Below are positions 1 to 8,523 of a DNA stretch of 64,000 nucleotides, piece by piece (the stretch's first letter is position 1; each line of letters starts with the position of its first letter). Source of the DNA: Acidobacteriota bacterium. Lineage in GTDB: Bacteria; Acidobacteriota; Vicinamibacteria; Fen-336. The DNA is taken from contig JAJDNS010000024.1 of assembly GCA_022340585.1 (NCBI GenBank), positions 1 through 64,000 of the forward strand. The letters run 5' to 3'. The translations under genes and the position numbers were made by a program. Under the pieces are notes generated by a model. The model saw only the letters and a list, made by a program, of their open reading frames with translations. It made no database searches and had not been told where the DNA came from.

Positions 1-72
1 CAGCAGCAGCAGGAACAGTCGTACGACGACGTTCAGGGGGCCGGCGGGGCGAGAGGAAACCGAAGACGTCAT
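1..72 (-). CDS. N-terminus of a truncated gene (hydrophobic start MTSSVSSRPAGPLNVVVRLFLLLL), probable membrane or secreted protein
   Basis: ATG on the minus strand at 72-70, open to the window edge, hydrophobic N-terminus. Confidence 0.45.
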   Translation of the reverse strand, partial: MTSSVSSRPAGPLNVVVRLFLLLL

Positions 73-140
73 GGCGAGTAAACCGCAGATTACGGTTCTG
101 GGCCGCACAAGTCAAGGGATTTCATGGCTCCTGGCCAGCC

Positions 141-950
141 ATGACCGGCCCCGATGGCTTCCATGAGCGGGGCCGACCCCTGTGCGGCCCGCCCGGGCGC
201 CATCGCCCACCTCGACTGATCGGCCACCGACCGGCGTCGTCGAGGCTCAGCCCCGAGGGGGCCCCGCGCGGAGACCCGATGGGGTCGCGTCGGTGTGCTA
301 GTAGGCTCCCGCGACGGGGAGGCTCTTCGGTGGTGGGCCTGGCGAGACACCGGCGACAGAATCGGTCAGCGCCCGCGGGGCTGACTGGAGGGGCGCTCTT
401 CGGGGCCCTGTTCCTCGTCGCCCCCGCGCCGGCGTCTTCGCAATCGGTAACGGCTGAGGGACCGGGGATCCTCGTCATCGAGAGCGGCGAGTCCTCCCGG
501 CCCGCGGCCCACGCCTACCTGGGGGCGTTCCGTCGGACGCTCGCGTCCGAGCTCGGGACGTCGGTGCCCGTGTACGTGGAAGCACCGGAGAGGAACATCC
601 CCCCCCGAGAGGGCAGCACCCGGACGCTGGGCCCCATTGCCACCCTGCTCGCCCCGATCGGGGGGATGGTCCTCCAGTTCGCGGTGAGCCGCACCCGTGA
701 GTTCAAGGCCGACGCCACCGGCGCGGAGATATCGGGCAGGCCCCTGGCCCTGGCCAGCGCGCTCCAGAAGCTCAAGGCGTCGGCCCGCCGCGTGCCGATG
801 ATGATCCCGCCTTCGGTCGGAGCGGTGGTCCAGGTCGACCCCCTCCCCGCCCTCGGCGGAGGCGTCGCCAAGCTGTTTTCCACACACCCGGCCACCGCCG
901 CGCGGATGGAGCGGCTTCAGCAGATCGCGACGAAGATGGACAAGGGCTGA
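141..950 (+). pseudogene. Chimeric remnant: signal peptide plus short ABC-substrate-binding-like segment joined to the C-terminal part of an M48/HtpX-type protease; catalytic HEXXH absent
   Basis: C-terminal half reads SRTREFKADATGAEISGRPLALASALQKL...LFSTHPATAARMERLQ, typical of the HtpX C-terminus; no HEXXH in the ORF. Confidence 0.6.
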
Positions 951-986
951 AGCCTCCGTGGACGGCCCGGCCCAGGGGAGAATCGA

Positions 987-1781
987 ATGAGGAGCTATCG
1001 AATGAGTGAAGTGCAGACCACGCTGGGAGGGGTCCTCGGTGTCGCCCTCGCGGCCTCGCTGTTGGTGGCGCCGGCCACGGCCACGGCCCAGTCGGTGATC
1101 TCGGGAGAGGCGTCCTATCGGGAGCGGATCGCGCTGCCCCCCGAGGCCGTCTTCGAGGCGATCCTCGAGGACGTATCACGCATGGACGTGTCCGCCACGA
1201 CCCTGGGAACGGTGCGCGTCGAAGGGGCGAAGACCCCCATCCGCTTCGAGATCCCCTACGACCCCGCCAAGATCGACGAGCGCATGAGCTACTCGGTGCG
1301 GGGAAGGATCCTCGTGGGCGACCGTCTCATGTTCACGACCGACCAGGTCTACCCGGTCCTGACCCGGGGCGCGGGCACCGAGGTGGAGCTGCTGCTGGTG
1401 CGCGTCCGCGGTCCGCGTCCCGCGGCCGCGGCTCCGCTCCAGGGCACGCGCTGGAAGCTCGTTCGCGTCGGCGACCTGGTCATCGAGGTCTCCGACCCGG
1501 AGCGCCAGCCCCACCTGATCCTGCAGGCCGAGCCCGCACAGCTCGGCGGCTACGGCGGCTGCAACCGTCTCTCCGGCGGGTACGAGCTCGAGGGCGACCG
1601 ACTCCGCTTCGGCGCGCTGGCCACCACCATGAGGGCCTGCGTCGACGGCATGGACATCGAGGCTGCCTTCCACGCCGCCCTGGAGAAGGTGCGCAGCTTC
1701 ACCATTGAAGGGCAGCGGCTCGACCTGCTCGACGGGGCGGGGACGGCGGTGGCCCATCTCGAGGCGAGCCTGGCCCCGTGA
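987..1781 (+). CDS. Secreted META/HslJ-domain protein
   Basis: Signal peptide; LQGTRWKLVRVGD...GGYGGCNRLSGGYELEGDRLRFGALATTMRAC is META-domain-like. Confidence 0.8.
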   Translation: MRSYRMSEVQTTLGGVLGVALAASLLVAPATATAQSVISGEASYRERIALPPEAVFEAILEDVSRMDVSATTLGTVRVEGAKTPIRFEIPYDPAKIDERMSYSVRGRILVGDRLMFTTDQVYPVLTRGAGTEVELLLVRVRGPRPAAAAPLQGTRWKLVRVGDLVIEVSDPERQPHLILQAEPAQLGGYGGCNRLSGGYELEGDRLRFGALATTMRACVDGMDIEAAFHAALEKVRSFTIEGQRLDLLDGAGTAVAHLEASLAP

Positions 1782-2395
1782 CCTCGCGGCCGGATCCACA
1801 CCCGGGCCGCGACACGCCGGTGGGTCGCGGGCGCGCGCGCCTCGCCACCGCCGTCCTCGCCATTCTCGGGGTGGCCGGCCCGCTGAGCGCGCTGGTCTGG
1901 AGCTCCCTCGATGGGGAGGACCGCATGGAGACCGTGACCTGGGCCGGAGTCGTCTCGTCGACCGGCGGCTCACCGACACGGCTGACGCTGACCCTCTTCC
2001 CGGATTCCACGTACCGCCTGCATCGGACTCCCCTCGGAGCCCGCCATGGCCAGGCCCCCGAGGCCTACGAGCTCGGTCGATGGAGGCTCGACGGTGACCG
2101 ATTCGTGCTCCGCTCCGGGTCAAAGCAGACCCGTGAGCTCCATCTCGTGGACGCGACCACGCCGACGCGGCCAAGTCCAACGAGTGCTTCACGGGCCGGC
2201 GCTTCCCCGTGACCCAGGGCCTCCTCGAGCCGACGGCGGGGCGATTACGGGGTAGCGATCGAGCACTCGAGGGCGCTCTCGAAGCCCCTCCTCAGTCGGG
2301 GTGCACCGATGAAACGAGAAGGGCTTCGACGGTCTCTGGCGGTCCGCCAGGACCCGCCGGCCCTGTACGAGGTCGCCCCCGGGAAGATCCTCTAA
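1778..2395 (+). pseudogene. NlpE-like lipoprotein/envelope protein, reading frame broken around 2160-2260
   Basis: Frame 2 gives WAGVVSSTGGSPTRLTLTLFPDSTYRLH...YELGRWRLDGDRFVL then stops at 2212; frame 1 carries NECFTGRRFPVTQ; frame 2 resumes GDYGVAIEHSRALSKPLL...YEVAPGKIL and stops at 2395. Confidence 0.5.
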
Positions 2396-2553
2396 CTGCG
2401 CGGCGTCATTCTGGTCCACCGGGACCCATGGGAGTCGACGGCCCGCGGATCCCGGGAGTCTCTTCCTGTGTCCAGGTGGGCAGGCGTGCCTTGGACGGCC
2501 GCAGTCACTGGGGTGGGCTGTGCCGTACCCCGGGCTACAATGTCGCCACGGAC

Positions 2554-3030
2554 ATGAAGGGATCGGAGTTCGACGAAACCGACTTCTTTCGCGCAATACA
2601 GAACAGCGGGGCGCGCGCGCTTCTGATCGGCCGACGGGCCCTTGTTGCGCTCGGCATCCCCGTGCTCACCGCCGACTACGACTTCTGGATCCACATCGAC
2701 GACATCGTCCGATTCAACGAAGCTGTCGAGCCCATGGAACTCATGCCGACCCGGGCACCCGAGGATGCTCGGGCTCGAGGTCGGTACGTACTCGAGAACG
2801 ACGAGCGGGTCGATGTACTCGTTGCGCGATGGGTTCCCACGACGGACGGGGTGCGCGTGGCCTTCCACGAGTTGTGGGAACGCCGGAGCCTGCTCACCGT
2901 CGGGCCCGATGTCGAGGTCGCCGTCCCCGCTCTCGAGGACCTGATCCTCACCAAGAGGTTCGCCAGCCGGCCGAAGGATCTCGAAGACATCCGGCTGCTC
3001 GAGGCCCTGCGCTCGGAGGAGCAGGAGTGA
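2554..3030 (+). CDS. Nucleotidyltransferase-fold protein (AbiEii/MNT-like)
   Basis: ATG at 2554 within ORF 2209-3030; LLIGRRALVALGIPVLTADYDFWIHIDD resembles the minimal nucleotidyltransferase core. Confidence 0.7.
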   Translation: MKGSEFDETDFFRAIQNSGARALLIGRRALVALGIPVLTADYDFWIHIDDIVRFNEAVEPMELMPTRAPEDARARGRYVLENDERVDVLVARWVPTTDGVRVAFHELWERRSLLTVGPDVEVAVPALEDLILTKRFASRPKDLEDIRLLEALRSEEQE

Positions 3031-3263
3031 GGCGCATCCGACCCGCTTCCCGGACCGCCCGCAAGCGCCTGTCGGCCCTGGCCGAGCGCGAGCTGACCGC
3101 CGGCGAGGTGCGCCAGGCGCTCGCCACCCCCCTCAGCGACGCGGAGCGTGACGAAAGCCTGTCGTTGATCCGTTGGTTTCGACGCCGGTATCCCACGCCC
3201 GGCGAGCGCCTTGCGTACGTGCGGCGGGCCTACCGGCGCTGGTCGGCGGCCGAGGGAGAGTAG
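3027..3263 (+). CDS. Small basic hypothetical protein, translationally coupled to the upstream nucleotidyltransferase
   Basis: GTG start overlaps the upstream stop (GTGA); translation VRRIRPASRTARKRLSALAERELTAGEVRQAL... Confidence 0.65.
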   Translation: MRRIRPASRTARKRLSALAERELTAGEVRQALATPLSDAERDESLSLIRWFRRRYPTPGERLAYVRRAYRRWSAAEGE

Positions 3264-3264
3264 C

Positions 3265-4938
3265 TCAGTCCGTCACCGCGCCCTTGGCAGCGCTGCCGAC
3301 GAGCTTCGCGTACTTGGCGAGGACGCCCCGGGTGTAGCGCGGGGGGGGCGGGCTCCAGGCGGCTCGCCGCTTCTCGAGCTCGGCGTCGTCTACGTCCATG
3401 TGGAGGAGCCGCTGGTCGGCGTCGATGGTGATGGTGTCGCCCTCCTGCACCAGGGCGATCCCGCCGCCTACCGCGGCCTCCGGGGCCACGTGGCCGACCA
3501 CCATCCCGTGGGTGGCCCCCGAGAAGCGGCCGTCGGTGATGAGCCCCACCGAGCCGCCGAGGCCGGCTCCCACGAGGGCCGACGTGGGCGACAGCATCTC
3601 CCGCATCCCGGGGCCCCCCTTGGGTCCCTCGTAGCGGATGACCATCACGTCGCCGGCTTTGATCCTTCCGTCGAAGATCGCCTTGATGGCGTCCTCCTCG
3701 CAGTCGAAGACCCGGGCGGGGCCGGTGATCTTCGCGCTCTTGAGACCGGTGATCTTGGCCACCCCGCCCTCGGTGGCGAGGTTTCCCCTCAGGATGGCCA
3801 GGTGGCCCTGGGCGTACATGGGGTTCGACCAGGGCCGGATCACCTCCTGGTCGATCGGAGGCTCCTCAGGAACGTCGGCGAGAACCTCGGCGATGGTCTT
3901 CCCGGTGATCGTGAGGGCGTCGCCGTGGACGAGCCCGTGGGCCAGCAAGATCTTCATGACCTGGGGCACGCCACCCGCGGCGTGGTAGTCGGTGGTCACG
4001 AAACGGCCCGACGGGCTGAGATCGCACAGCACCGGCACGCGGCCCCGGATCGTCTCGAAGTCCTCGATCGCGAGCGGCACCTCGGCGGCGTGGGCGATGG
4101 CGAGGAGGTGCAGCACCGCGTTGGTGGATCCTCCTTCGGCCATGACCACGGCGATGGCGTTCTCGAATGCCTGGCGGGTGAGGATCTGGCGGGCGGTGCG
4201 CCCGGCCTGGATCGCCTCGGCCAGGACCCGGGCCGACGCCTCGGTGTTCTCCGCCTTCTCCCGGTCGATGGCGGACATCGTGGACGAGCCGGGCAGGCTC
4301 ATCCCCATGGCCTCGATGGCCGAGGACATGGTGTTGGCGGTGAACATCCCCCCGCAGGCTCCGGCACCCGGGCAGGCCTTCTTCTCGATGGCGATCAGCT
4401 CCTCGCGGGGCATCTTGCCCGCGATGTGCTGACCCAGCGCCTCGAAGACGCTCACGATGGTCAGGTCGCGACCGTTGTGGTGGCCGGGCTTGATGGTCCC
4501 GCCGTAGACGAACAGCGCGGGGATGTCCAGGCGGGCGAAGGCCATGAGGGCCCCGGGCATGTTCTTGTCGCAGGCTCCCAGGGCCAGGACCCCGTCCATC
4601 GCCTGGGAGTTGCAGACGGCCTCGATGGAGTCGGCGATGATCTCCCGGGACGCGAGGGAGAACTTCATGCCCTCGGTGCCCATGGAGATGCCGTCGCTCA
4701 CGGTGATGGTTCCGAACAGCTCGGGCATGACCCCGGCCGCGCGCAGGGCCGCGTCGGCCTTCTCCGCGAGGTCCCCGAGCCCCATGTTGCACGGGGTCAC
4801 CGTGCTGTGGCCACTGGCCAGCCCCACCAGGGGCTTGTCGAAGTCCCCGTCCTGGAAGCCCATGGCCCTCAGCATGGAGCGGTTGGGGGCCCGGCGGTCG
4901 CCGGCGGTGGTGACACTGCTGCGGCGCTCGGTGGTCAT
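3265..4938 (-). CDS. ilvD: Dihydroxy-acid dehydratase
   Basis: [39 protein letters not shown]...[11 protein letters not shown]...[30 protein letters not shown]...[22 protein letters not shown]. Confidence 0.97.
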   Translation of the reverse strand: MTTERRSSVTTAGDRRAPNRSMLRAMGFQDGDFDKPLVGLASGHSTVTPCNMGLGDLAEKADAALRAAGVMPELFGTITVSDGISMGTEGMKFSLASREIIADSIEAVCNSQAMDGVLALGACDKNMPGALMAFARLDIPALFVYGGTIKPGHHNGRDLTIVSVFEALGQHIAGKMPREELIAIEKKACPGAGACGGMFTANTMSSAIEAMGMSLPGSSTMSAIDREKAENTEASARVLAEAIQAGRTARQILTRQAFENAIAVVMAEGGSTNAVLHLLAIAHAAEVPLAIEDFETIRGRVPVLCDLSPSGRFVTTDYHAAGGVPQVMKILLAHGLVHGDALTITGKTIAEVLADVPEEPPIDQEVIRPWSNPMYAQGHLAILRGNLATEGGVAKITGLKSAKITGPARVFDCEEDAIKAIFDGRIKAGDVMVIRYEGPKGGPGMREMLSPTSALVGAGLGGSVGLITDGRFSGATHGMVVGHVAPEAAVGGGIALVQEGDTITIDADQRLLHMDVDDAELEKRRAAWSPPPPRYTRGVLAKYAKLVGSAAKGAVTD

Positions 4939-5005
4939 GTTCTCCTCCTCGTGAAGCGGGGTCATCATACCGCCGCCCGTGCCGGAATCGGGCGGCTCGT
5001 AGTCT

Positions 5006-6106
5006 TCAGTCGAGGGAGGCCGCCGGCGGCGGCGCCGAGCCCGTCTTCCTGGCCGGCACACCGCGGGGGTGACAGTCCTGGCACGACACGCTGTGGACGT
5101 TGTGCGGGCTCTCGAGGGAACGGAAGGTGGTGTCCATCTTCTCCACGTCGATGCCGCAGTTCGACAGCCGGGGGTGGCACCCGGCGCACGAGGGGCGGGT
5201 CTCCATGGCATGGCGCCCATGACACGCGAGGCAGCTCAGGCCCTCGTGGACGCCGGTGGGGGTCCGATCGTCTCCAGAGAACACCTGGAACTCCGCGAAT
5301 CCCGCCCGCGGCGCGTGGCACTGGTAGCAGAGGGCCTGCCGCTGGTCCGGGCTGATCTGGACCGGACGGTCGCCTTCCATCATCCGGGGAAGCGGCAGCT
5401 GTCCCACCGGCACCGGCTCCCCTCCCCGGCGGTCGAAGAACGCGAGGGAGGGCGTGAGGATTTGCTCTTCGGCGGCCCGAAGCTCCATCCGCTTCTCTCG
5501 CGAGGGCACCGGGTCACCCGGGGTGTGGATGCCGTGACAGGTGAGGCAGGGAATGGCCGGCTCGTCGTGCATCACCGCGTCGAGGAGCTGCCAGGGGCCC
5601 TCGCGGTCGAGGGGGTTCACGAGTTGTCGGATCCCGCCGTCGTAGTGCATGCCGTGGCAGCGCAGGCAGTCGTCCATGAGCTGCTGGTTGGTGTTGTGGT
5701 CCTTGTCGAGGAAGATCCGCGAGTAGGTCACCCCGTGGGGTCCGCTCCGCCAGTCGGCGTGCTGCTGGGCGTGGCATGCCCCGCAGCGCGCGACGATCGC
5801 CGCCACGTCGGGTTGCTCGAGCTGGATCTGCTCCGGGACCACTCCTGCGCGGTGGAGCCGCATCCGGCTGAAGTTCTTGAGGTGCATCCGGACGCTGGCG
5901 GTGAACGAGCTGCCGTGGCACTCGGCGCAGGAGACGTTGCGGTGAGAGGACCAGGCCCAGTCGTTGGCCATGGGGCGGATCTCGTGGCAGCGCACGCACC
6001 CCGAGCCGTCGGCACCGCCGTAGTACCCATTCATCCCGGCCATGGTGGCCACTCCGGCCACGACCAGGACGACCGCGAGGAGGAGAACGCGACGCAGTGT
6101 CTTCAT
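5006..6106 (-). CDS. Secreted/membrane-anchored multiheme c-type cytochrome with nine CXXCH motifs
   Basis: CVRCH, CAECH, CGACH, CLRCH, CLTCH, CYQCH, CLACH, CAGCH, CQDCH; N-terminal hydrophobic anchor. Confidence 0.95.
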   Translation of the reverse strand: MKTLRRVLLLAVVLVVAGVATMAGMNGYYGGADGSGCVRCHEIRPMANDWAWSSHRNVSCAECHGSSFTASVRMHLKNFSRMRLHRAGVVPEQIQLEQPDVAAIVARCGACHAQQHADWRSGPHGVTYSRIFLDKDHNTNQQLMDDCLRCHGMHYDGGIRQLVNPLDREGPWQLLDAVMHDEPAIPCLTCHGIHTPGDPVPSREKRMELRAAEEQILTPSLAFFDRRGGEPVPVGQLPLPRMMEGDRPVQISPDQRQALCYQCHAPRAGFAEFQVFSGDDRTPTGVHEGLSCLACHGRHAMETRPSCAGCHPRLSNCGIDVEKMDTTFRSLESPHNVHSVSCQDCHPRGVPARKTGSAPPPAASLD

Positions 6107-6116
6107 GGCATCCCCC

Positions 6117-7778
6117 TCAGCGGAGCCCGCCGCCCTGCCACTCCTTCACCAGGTGCTCTCCCGCCCGGAAGGCCAGGGCCATGATAGTGAGGACGGGGTT
6201 GAAGCCGCCGTTGGTGACGTGGACGCTGGCGTCGACCACGAAGACGTTGTCCACGTCGTGGATCCGGTTGTGCGAGTCGACGACCGAGGTCTGGGGGTCG
6301 TCGCCCATGCGGCAGGTGCCGGCCTGGTGCTGGTGGCCGGAGAGACCCTGACCCGCCCGGCGCTCCTCGACGAGATCCGCTCCCGCCTCCCTCAGCCACT
6401 CGGCGGCCCGTCCGGCCTGGTGGTTGCCGATGTCGAGAGTGTGGGGGTGCTTCCCGCCCGAGAGCCGGAGCACCGGCAGCCCCCAGTAGTCCTTCACCGC
6501 CGGATCGAGCTGCACCCGGGCATCCCAGACCGGGATCTCCTGGGTGGGGCCCCGCACTCCGATGTTGTGCTGGTAGTAGCGCCGCATGGCGTCCTTGTGG
6601 GCCCTGCCCCAGCGGGGGGTGTCCCGGGGAAGGTCGTCGATGAACTGGATGGGCAGGCGGATGAACTCGTTGGCCAGCATTCCCCCGCCGGCCAGGCCCT
6701 CGTTGCCATGGTTGTAGTCGCAGGCCGCGATGCAGGCTCCGGGGCCGACGTCGTCGTAGCAGTCGACCTCCTTGGGGAAGTACCCCGTGGCCCCGGTGTA
6801 GGTGTGCCCCTGGAGGTTGCGGCCCACCCAGTCGTGGCGATTCCCGAGGCCCTCGGGGAAGAGCTTGCTCTTCGACATGAGCAGCAGGCGTGCCGACTCG
6901 GTGGCCCCGCAGGAGACCACCACGAAGTCCGCGGGCTGCTCCTGGAGCCGGTCATTCTCGTCGAAGAAGGCCACCCCCGTGGCCTTGCCCTGGTCGTTGA
7001 CCAGAACCTCCTTGACCACGCACCGGGCGCGCAGGAGGCAGTTGCGGGTGGCCAGGGCCCGGGGGATGACCGTGTTCTGGGTCCCGTTCTTGGCCTCGGT
7101 CTCGCACCCGAACCCCACGCACCAGCGGATGCGCATGCAGGCGGACCGCCCGTTGTAGGGCACCGAGTTGATGAGGAGGGGCAGGTCGAAGGGGTGCAGG
7201 CCCAGCCTCTCGGCGGCGGGCTTGAGGATCTCGTACTCCCGCGACTTCGGCACCATGGGGGGCATGGGGAGGGGCTTTCTCCGCGGTCCCTGGAAGATGT
7301 TCGGGGCCACGTCCCCGGACACGCCGATCTCGTACTCGGCCTTCTCGTAGTAGGGCTCGAGGTCGTCGTAGGAAAGGGGCCAGTCCTCGAGGGTGCTGCC
7401 CTCGATGGCCCCGTAGAGCGAGCGCATCCGGAAGTCCTGGGGCATGAAACGCCAGGCCTGGGCGCCGTAGCAGGCGGTTCCCCCGCCCACGCAGCCGGCG
7501 TTGGGGCTGTACCGGTGGTCACTCGGGTAGACGATGTGCTCGGTGCCGTCGAGGTCGACGAAGACCCGGGGGTTCCTCTCCTCGTCGGGCCCATAGGCGA
7601 CTCCCAGGGAGAAGTTGCGCTGGTTGACGAGGTCGTCCTTGCGTTCGTCGGAGGCCGAGTGCCAACGGCCCCGCTCGAAGAGGACGACATTGAGGCCGGC
7701 CTCGGCGAGCTGGCACGCCACGACTCCCCCGCCCGCCCCGGAGCCCACCACGACCGCGTTGACCTTCGGGAGTGCCAT
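6117..7778 (-). CDS. GMC-family FAD oxidoreductase
   Basis: MALPKVNAVVVGSGAGGGVVACQLAEAGLNVVLFERG (Rossmann) and C-terminal HQAGTCRMGDDPQTSVVDSHNRIHDVDNVFVVDASVHVTNGGFNP. Confidence 0.95.
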   Translation of the reverse strand: MALPKVNAVVVGSGAGGGVVACQLAEAGLNVVLFERGRWHSASDERKDDLVNQRNFSLGVAYGPDEERNPRVFVDLDGTEHIVYPSDHRYSPNAGCVGGGTACYGAQAWRFMPQDFRMRSLYGAIEGSTLEDWPLSYDDLEPYYEKAEYEIGVSGDVAPNIFQGPRRKPLPMPPMVPKSREYEILKPAAERLGLHPFDLPLLINSVPYNGRSACMRIRWCVGFGCETEAKNGTQNTVIPRALATRNCLLRARCVVKEVLVNDQGKATGVAFFDENDRLQEQPADFVVVSCGATESARLLLMSKSKLFPEGLGNRHDWVGRNLQGHTYTGATGYFPKEVDCYDDVGPGACIAACDYNHGNEGLAGGGMLANEFIRLPIQFIDDLPRDTPRWGRAHKDAMRRYYQHNIGVRGPTQEIPVWDARVQLDPAVKDYWGLPVLRLSGGKHPHTLDIGNHQAGRAAEWLREAGADLVEERRAGQGLSGHQHQAGTCRMGDDPQTSVVDSHNRIHDVDNVFVVDASVHVTNGGFNPVLTIMALAFRAGEHLVKEWQGGGLR

Positions 7779-7780
7779 GC

Positions 7781-8362
7781 CTACCCCTCCTTCGTCTTCG
7801 AGGTGGGAGTCGCCACGGGCACCTCGTGCAACCGCCCGCGGATGGGTGCGGGCGGGACGCCGAGCATGCGCCAGCTCACGTGCTGCCGGTTGCCGCCGTG
7901 ACGGGGGTCGCCGTAGAAGCCCATCATGGTGTAGCGGACGAGCCGACCGAAGAACGCCTGGGGGTCGAGCTCCCCCCAGACCGTGGCCGGGACCTGGCCG
8001 GCCTCCACATCCTGGAGGAGCGCACGCTGCTCCTCGAGGGGTAGCTCCGCGAAGGGCGCCCCCTTGCGCTGCTGGGCGGTGGCGTCGAGCGACCGCACGC
8101 CCTGCTGCCACGTCCCGAGCTGATCCTTCTCGCGGGTGGCGAGCTGGCGGTCGATGAAGACGACCACTCCGGCCTCCGTCGCCCCGGGGTCGTCGTCGGC
8201 GGGCACGATCTGCTCGCACGCGGCAGCCAGCGTCTCGGCCTCCGCGTTGGTGAGGGCCCGCCACCGTCCCTCGGGGGCGCTGCAGGCGACGGTGGCGGCG
8301 GCCGCGGCGGTGGCGCTGGTCTTCAGAAACCCGCGCCGGTCAACGGCATAGGGGTCGTCCAT
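7781..8362 (-). CDS. Gluconate 2-dehydrogenase subunit 3-like protein with Tat-type signal
   Basis: DRRGFLKTSATAAAAATVACS signal; ALTNAEAETLAAACEQIVPADDDPGATEAGVVVFIDRQL is typical of this family. Confidence 0.88.
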   Translation of the reverse strand: MDDPYAVDRRGFLKTSATAAAAATVACSAPEGRWRALTNAEAETLAAACEQIVPADDDPGATEAGVVVFIDRQLATREKDQLGTWQQGVRSLDATAQQRKGAPFAELPLEEQRALLQDVEAGQVPATVWGELDPQAFFGRLVRYTMMGFYGDPRHGGNRQHVSWRMLGVPPAPIRGRLHEVPVATPTSKTKEG

Positions 8363-8457
8363 GGGGGTCCCTCCGAAACAGGAGCACCATAGCGGCCAGG
8401 TCGCCCATCTTCAATGAACACAACGTCCCATCGGGCAGACACGACGCACCCGTCTGA

Positions 8458-8490
8458 GCCGTAGGGTCAATGGACACAGGGCCCTACGGC
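8458..8490. promoter_or_regulatory. 9-bp inverted repeat (GCCGTAGGG/CCCTACGGC) in the divergent intergenic region, possible operator
   Basis: Perfect arms 8458-8466 and 8482-8490 between the divergent genes starting at 8362(-) and 8524(+). Confidence 0.45.
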
Positions 8491-8523
8491 GTGGTGTGAT
8501 CGGTCGACCCAAAGGAGCCTTTC

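Noticed and set aside
3211-5355. 714-aa plus-strand ORF
   Set aside because: Antisense shadow of ilvD.
6042-7901. 619-aa plus-strand ORF
   Set aside because: Antisense shadow of the GMC oxidoreductase.
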